NCBI GenBank assembly: GCA_015501595.1
Contig: JADNRX010000030.1
Location: 221,168 to 285,167, forward strand
Reading direction: 5' to 3'
DNA: 64,000 nt
Origin: Hymenopellis radicata
Taxonomy: Eukaryota; Basidiomycota; Agaricomycetes; Agaricales; Physalacriaceae
In this document: positions 1 to 12,048 of the stretch, piece by piece
Layout of the letters: the number at the start of each line of letters is the position of its first letter
Position numbering within the stretch: the stretch's first letter is position 1
Notes under the pieces: model-generated
Database searches by the model: none
What the model was told of the DNA's origin: nothing
Seen by the model: the letters and a program-made list of their open reading frames with translations, nothing else
Made by a program: the position numbers and the translations under genes

Positions 1-696
1 GCTGCGAACCGCAGACTTCACGGTTGGCTGGCTGGAAAGCATGACGCCGCCGGTAACGACGCTAGTCTTGCCGCCCTGATAGAGGTACGTCGTGGCGGGA
101 GTAGCGCGAGAGATCGATGCCGCCGCGGAGGAACAGATGGACGATGGTTTGGTCTCGGAGTAGACGGATCGTGTCGACGACACCGAGGTCATGGATTCCT
201 CGGACGTGTATCCGTCGTCCGAGTCTGCATCTGAGTCAGAGGACGAAGACGAGTCGTCTTCTACAGGAATCGCAACACGAATGTGAGGGATACAGGAAGG
301 AGTACGCATAGGTGGAACGTATTTTTTCATCGAGATGGAGTCATTGCGCGCTATGGCGCGGACATTATCACCGCAAAGATCGTCTTCACCGTCCTTCCTC
401 CACAGCGTCGCAGTGCGGCTATCAAAGACCGCCTTGACCTCGCTCGACGAGACGACGATGCGTATGGGTTGGTTGCCCAGGAAGACCATCCACTGTGCGA
501 ATGGCACGGGCGTGGATAAAAGAAGTCTGGGTGGCCTGCTGCCTGGAGATAAGCTCAACTCGTTAGAGGAGCTAAAGTATGATGGGAGAGTGAGCCGCAA
601 GTGCAGACGAACAGCATGCAGGATTAACGGGTGGAAGAACGGGATGAGGGAGTCCGTGAGGAAAGAGATGATAGCGGATACAGCAGAGGCGTGCAT
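1..696 (-). CDS. Partial gene leaving the left edge, possibly a BTG/Tob (anti-proliferative) family protein
   Basis: An uninterrupted minus-strand frame runs from an ATG at 694-696 to the window edge, about 232 codons. The N-terminal part (SAVSAIISFLTDSLIPFF, then a segment LSLSPGSRPP followed by FAQWMVFLG) resembles the fungal BTG/Tob layout, in which a helical start is followed by a proline-rich link and a W-containing segment. This match is from memory and moderate at best. From residue about 130 the protein becomes acidic and serine-rich (EDDSSSSSDSDADSDD), as in a disordered tail. BTG/Tob proteins bind the CAF1 deadenylase; that role is inferred only if the family call holds. The 3' end lies outside the window. 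Alternative: an unrelated serine-rich regulator. Confidence 0.5.
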   Translation of the reverse strand, partial: MHASAVSAIISFLTDSLIPFFHPLILHAVRLHLRLTLPSYFSSSNELSLSPGSRPPRLLLSTPVPFAQWMVFLGNQPIRIVVSSSEVKAVFDSRTATLWRKDGEDDLCGDNVRAIARNDSISMKKYVPPMRTPSCIPHIRVAIPVEDDSSSSSDSDADSDDGYTSEESMTSVSSTRSVYSETKPSSICSSAAASISRATPATTYLYQGGKTSVVTGGVMLSSQPTVKSAVRS

Positions 697-1527
697 TTTA
701 ACAGTCGTCAAATACGTCTATAAGGGCGTGAATGGAAGGGTAGAGCGAAGAGCAAGCGAAGAGAGACTGGACGTTGAATGTTGGTATTCGTGAAGGGATC
801 CGCACCGCAGAATGAAGAATCCATGCCGTTTCGGTGCAGTCTTTATAGCCAAGGAGTTTGATGGAAACAGTTACCAGTTGATGGCCCATTAAGCGGTGGT
901 GCATTGTCCTTGAATTCTTATTGTTTGGACGCCTTGTTTGGGAAGAAAAGACAAGGGGTCACAATAGTCACAGATACGGTGTGACTCTTGACCTCTTCGA
1001 ATTCATCAATCCTCGAGGCGTCTTCGGGGATGAGAGGAACGCAAATAAATTCGCATTATTATTATTTGCATTCGCAGGCGCTCATTATGACTCCGGAAAC
1101 CGCCAAGGTAAGCTTTGCGCGGTCCAAGATTTTTTAAGTCCAGAAATAGACTCAGAAGCTCAACAGTAATTGACGTACGTGAATTTACACACAGGCCCTT
1201 CCTGACTTCATCTATAGTCTCATGCCATAGGTGCGGCCGCAGGTGAAGCTGGAATGGACAGGAATCAGGCAAAAGTCGTCCCAAAATTCAAGCGTGTAGT
1301 TCAATTTCGTGGGATGTACGTCGACTTTGCCATAAGTACCTTAGCCGAGCTCAATATCCGATCCAGGAAGGCTTGGACTCGGAGTCAGTCGTCGCCTTTA
1401 ACGACCTCAGTGCTCAGCGCTCAGCGCGCGCAGCTTTGCCTTTGAAGTTCGAGTGCACGTGCAGTATGTACCTGATCGGGCGCGCGTGGCCACTGAGGCG
1501 ACGCCTCTTCCCTTCTACCACCACATC
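697..1527. other. Intergenic region between divergent genes
   Basis: No convincing exon was found on either strand. It holds the promoters of the minus-strand gene ending at 696 and the F-box gene starting at 1528. Short open frames here lack plausible splice partners. Confidence 0.5.
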
Positions 1528-3387
1528 ATGTCAAGTACGTCCGCAAAGCTCGAAGTTTCTACTTTCAATCAATCATGAATTTGGCAGACGTTGCGTGCAG
1601 CCACTGCGTTATACGGTCTTCAAATACGAACAGGCACATTGACCAGAGGTCCCCGTACGCTGCATACCTCGGAAGCACTCTATCCTACGACGAGACTCCC
1701 GAGTCGGTTCAACAGGGAGTCAAAGCTTTTCTACGTGAAGTTGATGAAGAACTGAGGGAACTCGATAAAGAGGCTGCTCATCTCGACAAACTTGTCTTAG
1801 CCCTGAAAAACAAGAGGATCGCTGCACAGGCCTTCCGGGACGACCACGCTGCCTTATTCCCTCCCATAAATTCCCTTCCAACAGAAATCCTCCTCGAGAT
1901 CTTCTCCCTCAGCTACAATACCCCGTACCAGGTCTTTTGTCCTTCCGCTGGCCCTTGGCTCCTGGGGAAGGTCTGTCGGCGATGGCGTACCATACTATGG
2001 TCATCACCCTCGACCTGGTCCCATTTCATGATCAGGGACCCGGATAAGGGGAGACACAAAGCAGTAGCGAAGCCTGCGGTAGATGGAATCGTCAAACGGG
2101 CGGGCAAGCTACCTCTTCGCTTTGACGTTCAACTTCGGGGCATGCTTAAATCCCTGATGAAACCCATCGTCGACCGTGCCGCCCAATGGGAGGATGTCGG
2201 TTTCACAGGCCGAGTTTCAGAATTTGCCTTGCTAGATGCTGCCCAGAGGTTCCCAAAGTTGAAGACCCTTCGTCTGGAGATGAGCTATGACCGGCGCCGC
2301 GTTATTGCAAAAGATGGCGAGAAGCTTGCCGAAGTCGTCCAACGATTTCAGCACAGCCCCAAACTCACGAAGCTCACCTTGAGCGCCATAATGTACGGTT
2401 CGGAAATCGACCCCTCAACAGTCAAATTCCCGTGGTCACGTTTGACCCACCTTACATTATCCCTGCGTTGCAGTGATCCACGGTTGATGCTCCAGCGGTT
2501 CTTCGCCGCTTGTCCCAATCTGCAGGCGTTTGTTGACAAGGGTTCGTCCTCTTTTGGCAGACGCACGTCGTCATCTGATGCCACCGCCGTCGCTCATACG
2601 AAGCTATCGCAACTCGAGGTGGCGGAGACGGAGGTTCTTATGCACTTGAATTGTCCAGCATTGAAGCGCTTGTACGTTCGGACTCCCGAAGTGCACGGAA
2701 GCTTCCACCGAGACTCCCTATCCACATTCATCGCGCGCTCATCCTGCACACTCGAAGAGGCAGAGACGCACATGTACGAAAATCGTGGCGACTTTCTGCT
2801 TTCGATAGCGAGTGTTACGCGATTCATTCTTCACTGCGCGTTCAGAAAGGTGGTTATTGAATCACTCTCGGCAGCGGACAAGCAGGTCATCCTCCTTCCC
2901 CATCTCAACGTATTCACTCTGCGATCGAGTCTTTCGATAAGAGACCTCAGTGTCGCTACGGGGCTCGAAAGCCTTGCAGACATGATCGAGTCGCGGTGGC
3001 ATGTCGGCCCAGAAACGGTCGCGGCTCGGTTACAACGTGTAGTGATATCAGCCGGATCGGATAGGACTGTCAGCGGAGTCTACGACGTGTACTCGTTTGA
3101 TTCGGACGAGTCAGAGGATGACTTGGATTATCCGTTCGGCAATATAAATGCTGCCACGATTTGGGATGAGGCGAATGATGAAGATGCAGCGCTACCAAGA
3201 TTTGGCGATGTCCCACGGCCTAACCACAAGAAACGGATCGATGCTGCTCTGGATCGCTTGCGCGCCTTGAAAGCTGAGGGCCTCGATATCACGCTTACTA
3301 GTTGGAGTACGTCACTGTTGTCTGTTACTGGCTTGGGCTAACCAAAACCTGTTTCTAGCTGAGGACGGAGAGCAACAATATGTGTGA
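1528..3387 (+). CDS. F-box protein, agaricomycete type
   Basis: Predicted 584-residue protein in three exons: 1528-1534, 1588-3306 and 3359-3387. The introns start GTACGT and end GGCAG or TCTAG. The N-terminus has a coiled coil (VKAFLREVDEELRELDKEAA, about residues 45-90), followed by the F-box (LPTEILLEIF, then VCRRWRTILWSSPSTW), which normally binds Skp1 in SCF ubiquitin ligases. The rest contains degenerate leucine-rich repeats that would select substrates, and ends in an acidic stretch. The start at 1528 is chosen because a 7-base first exon splices in frame; the downstream ATG at 1575 lies inside that intron. Such F-box genes form very large families in mushrooms, so the substrate cannot be predicted. 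Confidence 0.85.
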
Positions 3388-3448
3388 GCCGTTGATTGTT
3401 GAATTGCGATGAATGTCCGCGATGTACTGGTATAACACGTTATTCTGG

Positions 3449-5133
3449 AAGCGGCTCGTACGCTGTACATGTATTCTGATCATAGTAAAAGGATGTCTTG
3501 ATTGTAACTATAGAGCTATCCCTATGCCTGGTGGTCTGCCTGTGTTTTCTGCGACGGATGGCGGAGTCGAATTGAGTACACTGAAATCCAACGATATGTT
3601 CTCGAACGAATCCTCTGCCGGTTCTTTGGTATGCTTGAGACTCAGGATCACTTGCTCGGGACCAGCCCTCTTGTCCATGTTGACCGCGATACACCACACC
3701 GCCCACGAGCCGTATCTACGCGGATGTGAATGAGTGTTTGATAGCTAGCATATAGATCTAGCTCACACTTGAGTCGCCATCAGCAGTGTGGCGATCAGCA
3801 CCAGCATCACGCTGAGGGCGACGTCGATGTCTTGATGATATTTGGCGAGCTTGAGCCCCCACCAAATCATCAAATACACGGCAAACGCCATCTTGAAAAT
3901 ACTAGCAAGCCGCGCTTCATTCAAAACGGGAAAGGTCTCGAGCGGAGGGACGTACAAGGATTGAACGGCGGCGCATTTCAGTGTGGTTTGTACGAGACGC
4001 TTCGGGTATCGAAGGCGATACAGCAGAAGTCCGATGAATATCGATTGCTCGGTCGTTGCTTGAAATAGCCAGATGACGCCCAACGAGAAGATAGCAGGAT
4101 TGAGCGAGATTTGGAGCGCTGTCTGCATGAAGAAAAGCGAGAATAATGTCTACGAATACGACATCAGCGAGATGTAAGAGAGAGAGAGAGACGCCGCCAC
4201 ATACACAGATGTGATGTACCAACAATGTCCAGCGCATGTTTGACCGGTAAATCATTTCGTAGAGGTCTAGACGTACGATGCGAGGTCAGTCAAACTAATT
4301 TGCAAAAGTAGGTGAAGAGAGACCAACATAAACCTGAGACGACCACGCACGCAAAGCGAATCTCTCCCATGCGATTGAGAGTATACTTCTCTGCCAACAT
4401 CGGGGAGGATAGTAATTGTAGTAGGAGTGCAATGGTAGTATAAAACGTGTTAAGGCCATCTGGATAACGCAAATGAGGGACAAGAATCGGCTAGAGGGGA
4501 CAACAATGCTTACAGGTGACAGTATTTCGTTTATTTTCGAAGGACAACACAGGGAAGACGGTCGAGAACCGTAGGAACACCAGTTCCGTAAGCTTGGTAG
4601 AGTATGATGAAGTAAACGAAGGTCGGAATACCGTACTGGTTGTAAGATCAGTAAGAGAATCGAGTTGAAATGAAAACGTACAAAGGCTACTGTCGTGGGA
4701 TATATTTGCATCATGTTCATTTTCATAAGCTCCTTGAGTGTGGTTTCTGAAAGTTTGTCTGTTCCAGAGCCTGTGACATTGGCGGACACGAAACTCGAAA
4801 CGAACGGGTAATTGATTGTGGCGTTGATGTAATCGGCAGACACTGTCCGGAGTGTGGTTAGAAAAGTATCACGCGCACAAGATGTATGTACGCACCACAA
4901 GTGGTCCCGCCACTTGGAGAAAGACTTGGGCAATGTACATTTGGTCGGAACTTGACCATGTCCTTGTGAATGTACCTAGACGATTAACAGGTATCGATAT
5001 CTATGCTGCAGGTCAAGATGCGAGCGACGTCACCTGCAAATGTCCAAGTCAGATTCAAATGGCATCTCGGAGAGCTCGCCATAACACTCCTCAAACCTAA
5101 CAAGGATTCAACATATGCGACAAAATAAGGTCA
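3449..5133. repeat. Segmental duplication, copy A, left part
   Basis: This block matches 25645-27406 almost base for base, apart from small indels near 3540 and 25710. It carries the 3' part of the membrane-protein gene and its downstream flank. It stops at the TCA immediately before the transposon at 5134. Confidence 0.9.
3763..5133 (-). pseudogene. 3' part of the disrupted membrane-protein gene (copy A)
   Basis: These exons encode the C-terminal half of the multi-pass membrane protein, seen intact at 26036-28209. The last exon (4128-3763) has hydrophobic helices such as NPAIFSLGVIWLF and VMLVLIATLLMATQV. Upstream exons contain the conserved LSSPMLAEKYTLNRMGEIRF segment. The reading frame is severed at 5133 by the 16.5-kb element, and its 5' half lies at 21602-22407 on the same strand. 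The exons themselves look undamaged, so the insertion may be fairly recent. A truncated transcript is possible, but the full-length protein is not. Confidence 0.8.
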
Positions 5134-5195
5134 CACGGGTGGCATTCCGGCGGAAAGTTTTAAAACTTTCCGGACTGGAAAGTTTGGTGGAAAGT
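5134..5195 (+). repeat. Left terminal inverted repeat of the 16.5-kb transposon
   Basis: It begins CACGGGTGGCATTCCGG and contains the perfect palindrome GGAAAGTTTTAAAACTTTCC, followed by further GGAAAGT motifs. It matches the reverse complement of 21540-21601 at 57 of 62 positions. Confidence 0.92.
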
Positions 5196-5332
5196 GTTTC
5201 AGAGTTATCGGTCGCAATAGTGTGGGGCTTCCCTTATCGGGCAGATTAATATTTGACTTAATTAGTACCTGGTTTGATTTAAATAACGATAAGATTCTCC
5301 AAATACTGGAATTAATTGTAAACTGGTAAGAT

Positions 5333-6136
5333 ATGCCGACGGCTCCGTCACGATTACAATCGCCGATCAATCCGAGCCAACTGCACCGACAAGCGCCACC
5401 AGCATACTCGTCAATGCGTCGCTTCATCCTCTCTCTGTCGGCGCAGAACGGGCTTGCACTGATCATTCGTGTAGGTGGCTGCTATGTTATGAAACATGTG
5501 AGTTTTATGAATTTCTATGTGATTTTTACTGACTGTCGAATGCTTTCTCTTCCCCTTCCTCCCACGCCCTCGAATGGATCTGTCCGCGCCGCCGACAGCT
5601 GCGATCTCCCTCCTCTGATGCGCCGCCTGTGTCCTGCGATGTGCCCGGCAAGGCGGCTACCCGGAAATTTGTTGGAGGACCCCCCAAGTGCGTGTTGGTT
5701 CCTCTCCTGGGAAATCTACTCACATTCTGCAGTGCGTCTGACGTTCCCGCGGTCGTCGCCCGCCCGTTACGCTCTTCCTACCCCAACGCGCCGCCTGTGT
5801 CACCGGATGCGCCCAACAAAGCCGCTACTCGCAGAATTGCTCCCAAAGGACCATCCAAGTACGTACCCATACATTCCTCAAGAAAAGTATTGACGCTCCG
5901 CAGTGCGTCTCACGTTGCCGCGGTTGTCGTCTGCCCACGCCGCCCTGGATCTGATACGCCGCCCAATCACATCCACGCCGCCCACACCAGCGCCTTCGCT
6001 CATTGTATCTGTGGGCTCTGCCGCGCCAATCGACATGCTACGAAAAAGGTCGTTATACCGTTCCTTGCGCCTCTCGCCTACTCACACTCTTTTTAGACCT
6101 AATGGGGTCGATGCTTTGCCTTTGACAAGAAGGTAA
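5333..6136 (+). other. Gene-like stretch with tandemly repeated exon-intron modules
   Basis: Three similar modules of about 170 bp follow one another (roughly 5580-5740, 5745-5900 and 5905-6050). Each has a proline/alanine-rich segment such as PPVSPDAPNKAATRR, ends at a GTGCGT or GTACGT donor-like site, and is followed by a 45-55 base intron-like spacer ending CTGCAG or CCGCAG before the next module (SASDVPAVVARP). This suggests exon duplication in an element-encoded gene. No start, stop or family could be fixed. Confidence 0.4.
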
Positions 6137-8329
6137 GTACAAAGACATCACTAAAGCCACTTCACTCACGTTGCGATAGATACCTATTGCCCATTTCTTG
6201 CTGCTCGTCTACTCGTCTCATCTTGATCGCCACCGTTTGTGGCATTCTCCATTCGATGTTTCCTCCATCTTGCCCGCGTCTTCGTCACACTTCACACTTC
6301 GACTTCTCTGTAGCGATATCTTTGCATTTCTTGATATAATGTATATAGTCTCACTCAGCAGAACAAATACAAGCACACCATTCACCGAACCCAAGCTCTC
6401 CATAAGCATACGGCCTTGTTGAGATGGTCGGACGCCCGGAGTCTCTGCCCGCTTCTTCCTCGCCGGAATATTGATCGTTCCGCGTCGCGTCCTAGTGGCT
6501 ATCAGGCCTAATACGCCGGATGTTCGAATCGCCTTCGACCATGTCCGCGCGTCGCGTCGACAGTTTTACCAGGAATTAGTCTGCTTCGAGGTTGAGCTGA
6601 CAGGAATGTGACCACATCCTCGATGTCAGAACCCAATCGAACTCTTGAACGTTCTCGTCATCACGGCGACTTTGACGATATCCTCAAGAAACCCGCCGCA
6701 TTCGGGAAGACGTCGTGAGTCAATAGATCGTTTTTCGAGAATTGATTACGATTTCCACCCTATCGAGACTTAAGAGTCAAATTATTTGTTGACCCGGCGG
6801 CTGTACTGACCAGAGACTGAATCTTTTAATGAGAGCTTCGGCTTTGGGAAACCCAAGGCCACACACGAACGGCAGGAGATGCTTATAATGATTATCGGTA
6901 GTCGCACGGTTCATATCGACGCCGACTTTGTCCGTTAGATCCACCGAGATGCACCAGGCGTTTCTCTTCGGGAACCTAATCTTACGGTGAATCGAGGTCC
7001 GGGATTAGCAAATAACTACGTACCAGATGTTGACCGTCTTTGTCGAAGGAAATAGCCCGTACCCAGGGAAGGTATTCTGGACGAATCGTGCCAAATGCAG
7101 TACTTGACTTTAGGGATTGGACCGAATTCTTTGGAGACTCCGAGGCTGTGCTGGAAGATTCGAACATCCCCGTCACTCAAGTGGCTGACGGGAATTTGGA
7201 CGTAGGGATCAGGAGGGGCACCAAGATTTTTGGGGTCGGAATTGAGTCCAGCACGAAGCAGTTCCATGAGACGGGCGGACCCTACACATCGATACGCTGT
7301 AACAGATTGAGCAGAAGGAATAAGAAATCCGTTTCAATCACTAACCAGTACACGAGTTGACAACAAAGTCTTCAATCCAGTTCGGCCGTTCAACCCAGAT
7401 CATTTGAAGCACGACTGCAGTAGCATCCGGACCGTTCGAATCTTACTTGGTGGAGAAAGCATTTGCGCTGAGAAGATCCACGACCAACGGCGCCGTCGCA
7501 AGAACAAGCGTACCAGGGTGCCTCAGAACGAATCCAAAGGCAGCAGGCCGGAGCGAATCCAAACCCGCATTGCACGGTGCAAATCAGGATAGTAAGATGG
7601 GTGGCGGCGAGAAAAGACGAAAGCGCCTGGATGAGAAAACTACAGATAGGGTCAATAAGGAACTGGGATGAAGAACGGAAAACGCACCATCTCAGCCCAT
7701 AGAAGTCAAGCACGTCGTTGCAAGGGTATCCGTGGCATGTGTATCCAGTTAGTCGAAAATACAGGGCGCGGCCTCATCCGGAGGGCTTACGCAGAGCAGA
7801 TCCACGTTCAATAGCGCCGTCTCAAAAACAAGCGCACAGGAAGCCTCGGAACGAATCCAAAGGAAGCAGAGGCCGGAACGAATCCAAGCCCCAGGAAAAA
7901 ACGGTGATAGCGAGAGAGAGAAATGACTTCGATCACTACCGCGCACTGCCACCAATGTGATCTACCTAGGTCCGTGCCGAGTAGATGATCCGACAAGAGC
8001 TGCTTGCCTCTTACCACCATCACCGTCGTATCCAAAGTGATTCCCAGCATTTCTTCCTGTATCGTCATACTCATAGTCATTTGCAGCCATTTCTTCTTGT
8101 ATCAACCATAAAACCAGGCTATCCGTCCACCACCACCACCACCGCCACCGTTGTAGCCAAAGTCATTTCCAACCATTCCTTCCCATATCTGCTTGAGGAA
8201 ACTCTTGTTGCTGCCCTTGGAGTTATTCTGGGGCACCGTTAGATTTGTTCTGCGGTGAAGCTGTTGGATTCGTTCTACAGCCAGTCAACCTTGTTACCTT
8301 GATCTTGTCCTTCCCCTCAGCAATTTCTC
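6137..8329. other. Transposon interior: possible exon remnants and diverged repeats
   Basis: No complete gene was recognised. On the minus strand near 7260-6990 two overlapping frames contain DGDVRIF and WVRAISFDKDGQHLV, which resemble a WD40 blade; this is weak. Two related blocks at about 7440-7580 and 7785-7905 share AACGAATCCAAAGG and GCCGGA(A/G)CGAATCC. The reverse complement of that motif recurs at about 14895, so these may be subterminal repeats bound by a transposase. Confidence 0.35.
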
Positions 8330-10179
8330 ATGCCTGCCACCCCTTCACGCTACCTCTGCACTTGCTCTACATGCCGTACCCATGTTCGTACTGATCTGCA
8401 CGGTAATCATGTTCATGGTTGCTATGTATCCTCATCCACTCGTTCTGAACATCGTCGACGCGATATTGAAGAAGCAATGAAAGCTCAGCAGTCTGAATCT
8501 GAAGCGGAGGCTGAAGAAGATCCACCTGATCCCTCATCATCACCCCCACCACCAACTACTAATTTTGATTTATCTTATAGTAAGTTTTAAATATTATTCT
8601 AAATATTATTTTTAAAATTATTCTCAGCATTTGATCCCATTCTTAAAGCACTTCACATGATAATGGCATGGCTGTCATTATGTGCAGGAGCTAGTAGAGC
8701 CACTTGCAATATTATTTTACGTGCTTTTGATTTTATTATCAATTTGGTTCTGGTCATTTTGCTTGATTCACTGCGTCTTCATGGTGTACATATTACGCCT
8801 ATTACTATTCATATTCCTCGCGACATTCGCACTGTTTTCAAAAATTCAGAATATTTGGATATTGAAATTATTCGTACTATTTGTTGTCCTACATGTTTTA
8901 CACCTTATGAGATTCCTCAAGTAGTTCCGGATCGTTGCACTTGGAAGGCATCACCGAGGTCTAAGCCGTGTAACGAGCCATTGTGGAAGGATCGTCAAAG
9001 TCCTGCGAAGGGACCTAAAAAAGTTCCTCGTTCATGGTTTAATATGCAGTCGTTTAAAGCATGGCTTAAATGGTTCTTATCACGTCCAGAAATTGAAGAG
9101 TATCTACGGAAATCCTTTCAGAAAAGTCAAGCAGCTCCTACTTCACCAAATATTATGCGCGATTTTGATGATAGTCCAATCTGGAAATCATTTCGGGATT
9201 ATTTTCAAACACCCTATCATTTGATGTTTGGAGTTTATATTGATTGGTTTAATCCATATACCAATAAAATAGCAGGTATAAAAATATAATATTAAATAAA
9301 TTCATATTACTAATTTTTAATAACAGGAAAAGTAGTATCTTGCGGAGCAATCGTTCTTTATTGCATGAATTTACCTCTTGAGGTTCGCTTTGCTCCAGAA
9401 AATGTTTTTATTGCTGGCATGACTCCTATTCCCAAAGTTCCAAATGCCGTTACTCTTAGTCATATTATGCACTTTATTGTTAAAATGATTGCTATGTTTG
9501 GTCCTGATGGTCCCGATATTCCTACATATTCATATCCCAACGGTACTCATGTTGAAACTCGAATTGTTCCTACTTTTGGCGATCTTCCCGCTATTCGTAA
9601 ACTTACAGGTTTTTTGGAGCATAGTGCAAATTATTTCTGTTGGTTTTGTTTGTGTACTTTGGCAGAAAAGGATCGCTTGGATTTTGGTGAATGGTTATAT
9701 CGAGATGATGATACAGTGCGAGAGCAAGCACAAGCATGGAAAGCAGAGCCAACTGTAACCAAGAAGGCTGCAATGGCAACAGCAACAGGTGTTCGATGGA
9801 CTCCTCTTCATGATCTTCCATACTGGAAGCCTGTTCAACATGTAGTTTTGGGATTTATGCATAATTGGTTGGAAGGTGTTCTGAAAAATCAACTTCGAGG
9901 ATATTGGGGTTTTGATAGAACTACACAAGAGCAACGGGCTTTAGAAAAGAAAATTCAAACAAAAGAAGAGGATGAAGACGTCGATATGGATCAGGAGGAG
10001 GAGGACGATGATGATGATGGAAATCTCACAGAAAGTTCTGTTGCACCTACAGAAGTAGAGTTCGAAAGTCAGAGCTCAACTGGCTTGACAGAAATTTTTG
10101 ATCAACAAACTACTCTGGTCGAAGGATCTGATGATGAAGATACACCCACTCCTAGAAATATGACATTTGCAATGATGCC

Positions 10180-10214
<35 letters not shown>

Positions 10215-11500
10215 ATCTAGATCTCCCGCCAGGTGCCTTTAGTTTTTCAGAAGATCAAAAAACTCTTGTTCGACAATGTATTGCTGAAATGACATTACCT
10301 ACTTGGGTGGATCGACTTCCTGTAAATTTTGGCGAAAAGACTCATGGCAAGCTAAAGGCACATGAATATTTAACACTTTTTACTGTGGTTTTACCATTAG
10401 TTATTCCCGAATTATGGTCAGAGGGAGATCAGTATGAAGTTGCTCTTCTTGATAATTTTACACATCTCATTGCATCTACCAATATTGTTGCATCATTTTC
10501 TACATCAAACCTTGCAGCAGATACGTTTACAAACCGTTACGTACAATATCGCAAAACTAGCAAAATTCTTTTCCCTTATATTCCTTCAAAACCAAATCAT
10601 CACTATGCAATGCATACTGGTCCACTTCTTAAAAATTGGGGTCCACTTACATTGTTAAGTGAATTTCCTGGAGAGCGATTAAATGGGACTTTACAAAAAG
10701 TCAAAACAAGCCAACGAGAAGGTGTGTAATTTTTTTCAAATATTAAAATAAATATTAAAATTTATTTTATAGCTGATATGGATTTAACAATGCTTCGACA
10801 TGTTTGTCAACAAGGACGTCTCAAAGTTCAAGTTCTTTCACAAAAATCACCTGAAAATTCTCTTTCTGCACTAGCTGATACTTTGTATCCTTCAAAGTCC
10901 TCTGGGCCTATTGAACTCAGTGATCACGAGGCTTCTAAATTTCTTCAAGATAAAAACGCTGTAATTTTGTTGATTGATGTTTATTACTCTAAACTTCTTA
11001 CCTATCTTCAATCGCTTCCTGGTCAAGATCAATGGTGTTCATATCGTTTAGCTGCACAAGCTACAGATTATACTTGGGTACTACCTAAATATGTCAAGCA
11101 AGTTCATCATATTGAAGTTGATGAAAAAAACTTCAGTCATTCACATTCACATATTGGAAATAGTGCTATTCAATTTTGTGATCCGCAGAATGATCAGCTA
11201 CGATATTGTGGATTTATTAATAAGATCTGGCAGCTACCACTTCATAATGTAGTAAAAACATTTCTTTTAGTTCATCCATATCAGCAGCTATCTCCTGCAG
11301 ATACACAACGCTCACCATATACTTCACGTCCTGAATTATGTACAGAACTAGTTTATACAGCACCATCCGAGCTTTTTGCTATCATTGAACCTTCCCATGT
11401 TATTACTCATCTTACAACTTGGGTACGCCCACCAGGTACTTATGGTATTCAACAAGAGGTTCAGGCTGTGTGCTGGGCACTAAATAGAGGACGAAAGTAA
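8330..11500 (+). CDS. Tnp2-type (Transposase_21, Plavaka/CACTA-like) transposase
   Basis: Predicted 1006-residue protein in four exons: 8330-8579, 8628-9275, 9327-10721 and 10773-11500. All introns are GT-AG and about 50 bases. The N-terminus has a short cysteine/histidine cluster (CTCSTCRTH ... HVHGC), a likely zinc-binding site. The core has hallmarks I associate with fungal Tnp2 transposases: YIDWFNPYTNKIAGK, then NLPLEVRF, GFLEHSANYFCWFC, LPYWKPVQHVVLGFMHNWLEG. Acidic linkers, including a run of aspartates coded by a GAT microsatellite near 10180, separate core and C-terminal parts. It would cut and join the element ends. The frame is intact, so activity is possible. The gene is markedly richer in A+T than its surroundings. 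Confidence 0.85.
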
Positions 11501-12048
11501 TTTTTTTTCTAATTTTAAATATGATTTTCCTCTCATTTTTATATACTTCTATTTTGTAGATGTGAATATTTATTGAAAATATAGACAATTCAACTTGTTT
11601 AACATAAAATATTTTTGAATAAGGAAAGAAGCATGATCAGTTGTCAAATTCAGATGATGGCTACTGAATTATAGGGATCCGCATCATAACCGTAAGCTAT
11701 GACTTATATGTACGGATTGTACCGGTACCCGTCACCATACCGTATAGCATCGTATCGCGCCCATACGGTTATGGGAACGGTACGGGTTATAGGTTGTCAG
11801 TAGCCGTCAGCTCTGATAAGATAGAAACCAGCTCTACTGAGCAGCTGGGTTACCTTACGCGCCTGCCATCACTTCTGAAAGGTCTATAGTGGCTGTTTAA
11901 ACCACTGCACAGCCCCGCCGCAGCCTCCACAGCCCAATCTACCACCCATATTGACACTGTAAGATGGAGCCAGAACCATACCGTAAGAGGTCACAGGCAT
12001 ACAAATCAAGCTGCTAAGATTTCACTCGTAGTACAAATACAAGAAATA
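11501..12048. other. A/T-rich tail after the transposase, then a repeat-like segment
   Basis: No gene seen. Around 11670-11800 related short motifs (CATAACCGTA, CCATACCGTA, ATACGGTTATGG) recur in both orientations, suggesting an old repeat remnant. Confidence 0.4.

Noticed and set aside
1575..1577. ATG at 1575 as the F-box start
   Set aside because: It lies inside a good GTACGT...GGCAG intron; starting at 1528 gives an in-frame spliced N-terminus.
7040..7360. Plus-strand 106-codon protein in the transposon
   Set aside because: Both strands are open here, and the minus strand has the more protein-like (WD40-like) frame; neither is convincing.
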